From Leptolinea sp964397625 (GTDB lineage Bacteria; Chloroflexota; Anaerolineae; Anaerolineales; Anaerolineaceae): DNA of 64,000 bases. The notes under the pieces were generated by a model. The model ran no database searches and was not told where the DNA came from. It saw only the letters and a list, made by a program, of their open reading frames with translations. A program made the translations under genes and the position numbers. Of the stretch, positions 63,850 through 64,000 are shown piece by piece. The first letter of the stretch is position 1. Each line of letters begins with the position of its first letter. The stretch covers positions 6,540 to 70,539 of the forward strand of contig CAYNJT010000011.1 of the NCBI GenBank assembly GCA_964397625.1. The letters are read 5' to 3'.

Positions 63850-63911
63850 AAGAAAAATCCGTTACGCGTTTTTTTACCTGTGTGCAACTATCTTACCAGT
63901 GTTCAATAACA

Positions 63912-63940
63912 AAGAAAAGACCCCGCCGAAACGGGGTCTT
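63912..63940 (-). terminator. Terminator after the tRNA-Leu gene
   Basis: AAGACCCCG (63917-63925) and CGGGGTCTT (63932-63940) form a nine-base-pair stem; on the minus strand it is followed by TTCTTT. It lies just downstream of the tRNA 3' end. Confidence 0.8.
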
Positions 63941-63943
63941 CCT

Positions 63944-64000
63944 TGGTGCCGAAGGAGGGATTTGAACCCTCACGAGCGTACGCCCACTACGCCCTGAACG
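63944..64000 (-). tRNA. tRNA-Leu, 3' part (anticodon probably CAG)
   Basis: Only the 3' portion is in the window. The T-arm is GAGGG/CCCTC with loop TTCAAAT, a long variable arm forms GGGCG-TA-CGCTC, and the end reads CTTCGGCA followed by an encoded CCA. The loop TTCAGGG suggests anticodon CAG with G37, as in Leu tRNAs. The acceptor 5' strand lies outside the window, so the isotype is likely but not proven. Confidence 0.75.

Overview
The window looks like part of a scaffold of a Chloroflexota bacterium, most likely Anaerolineae. That placement is inferred from gene style: Thr/Pro-rich lipoprotein linkers, a VIT-VWA protein, a TgpA-like transglutaminase, many GT-C membrane proteins and RsbU-type GAF proteins. 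No 16S rRNA is present to confirm it. Two runs of 100 N (24259-24358 and 57684-57783) are each flanked by an identical 55-base direct repeat. They look like unmerged contig ends: removing one repeat copy plus the Ns restores an intact rfbA and an intact ada.

Layout. 1-8190: the tail of an ABC exporter ATPase, a secreted VIT-VWA protein, a TgpA-like transglutaminase, a PAP2 phosphatase with a small YtxH-like protein, and an anchored M6-like metalloprotease. 8205-25669: a large surface-polysaccharide locus, mostly on the minus strand. It has rfbB-rfbA, a Wzx flippase, three O-antigen polymerase/ligase-type proteins (one fused to a methyltransferase), a DUF115 protein, an NAD-dependent epimerase, a WecG/TagA transferase, a polyprenyl-phosphate sugar transferase, a Wzz-like protein and a Thr/Pro-rich lipoprotein. 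Two AT-rich GT-C genes on the plus strand interrupt it. 26142-28337: recX and rny. 28388-31939: an MBL hydrolase, an M24 peptidase, a PfkB kinase and two small membrane proteins. 31973-37472: a second glycan operon (RffA-type aminotransferase, methyltransferase, WbqC, GT2, and a GT-C protein with a TPR-like tail). 37556-45601: a VTT/DedA protein, udk, an orphan multi-PAS histidine kinase, tRNA-Thr(CGT), a GT4 glycosyltransferase, dinB, and a diverged PGI/PMI-like protein.

45602-50523: a probable small structured RNA, an orphan NuoE-NuoF fusion, two small proteins, an AI-2E-type transporter and an FHA protein. 50702-56244: a complete branched-chain amino-acid-type ABC operon (livK-livH-livM-livG-livF) with a strong promoter and a long structured leader. 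56295-64000: a small membrane protein behind a perfect consensus promoter, ada, a STAS/RsbW-like/RsbU-like partner-switching operon, a HAD phosphatase, a DivIC-like protein and the 3' part of a tRNA-Leu.

How the parts fit. RfbA and RfbB should supply dTDP-4-keto-6-deoxyglucose, which the RffA-type aminotransferase in the second glycan operon could turn into a dTDP-4-amino-4,6-dideoxyhexose. The large locus supplies undecaprenyl-linked assembly, flipping and polymerisation. No CRISPR array, insertion sequence, prophage or rRNA operon was seen. No wholly new system can be proven by reading alone. The best leads are the polymerase-methyltransferase fusion, the orphan NuoEF fusion with altered flavin-site loops, the candidate small RNA at 45690-45827, and the livK leader.
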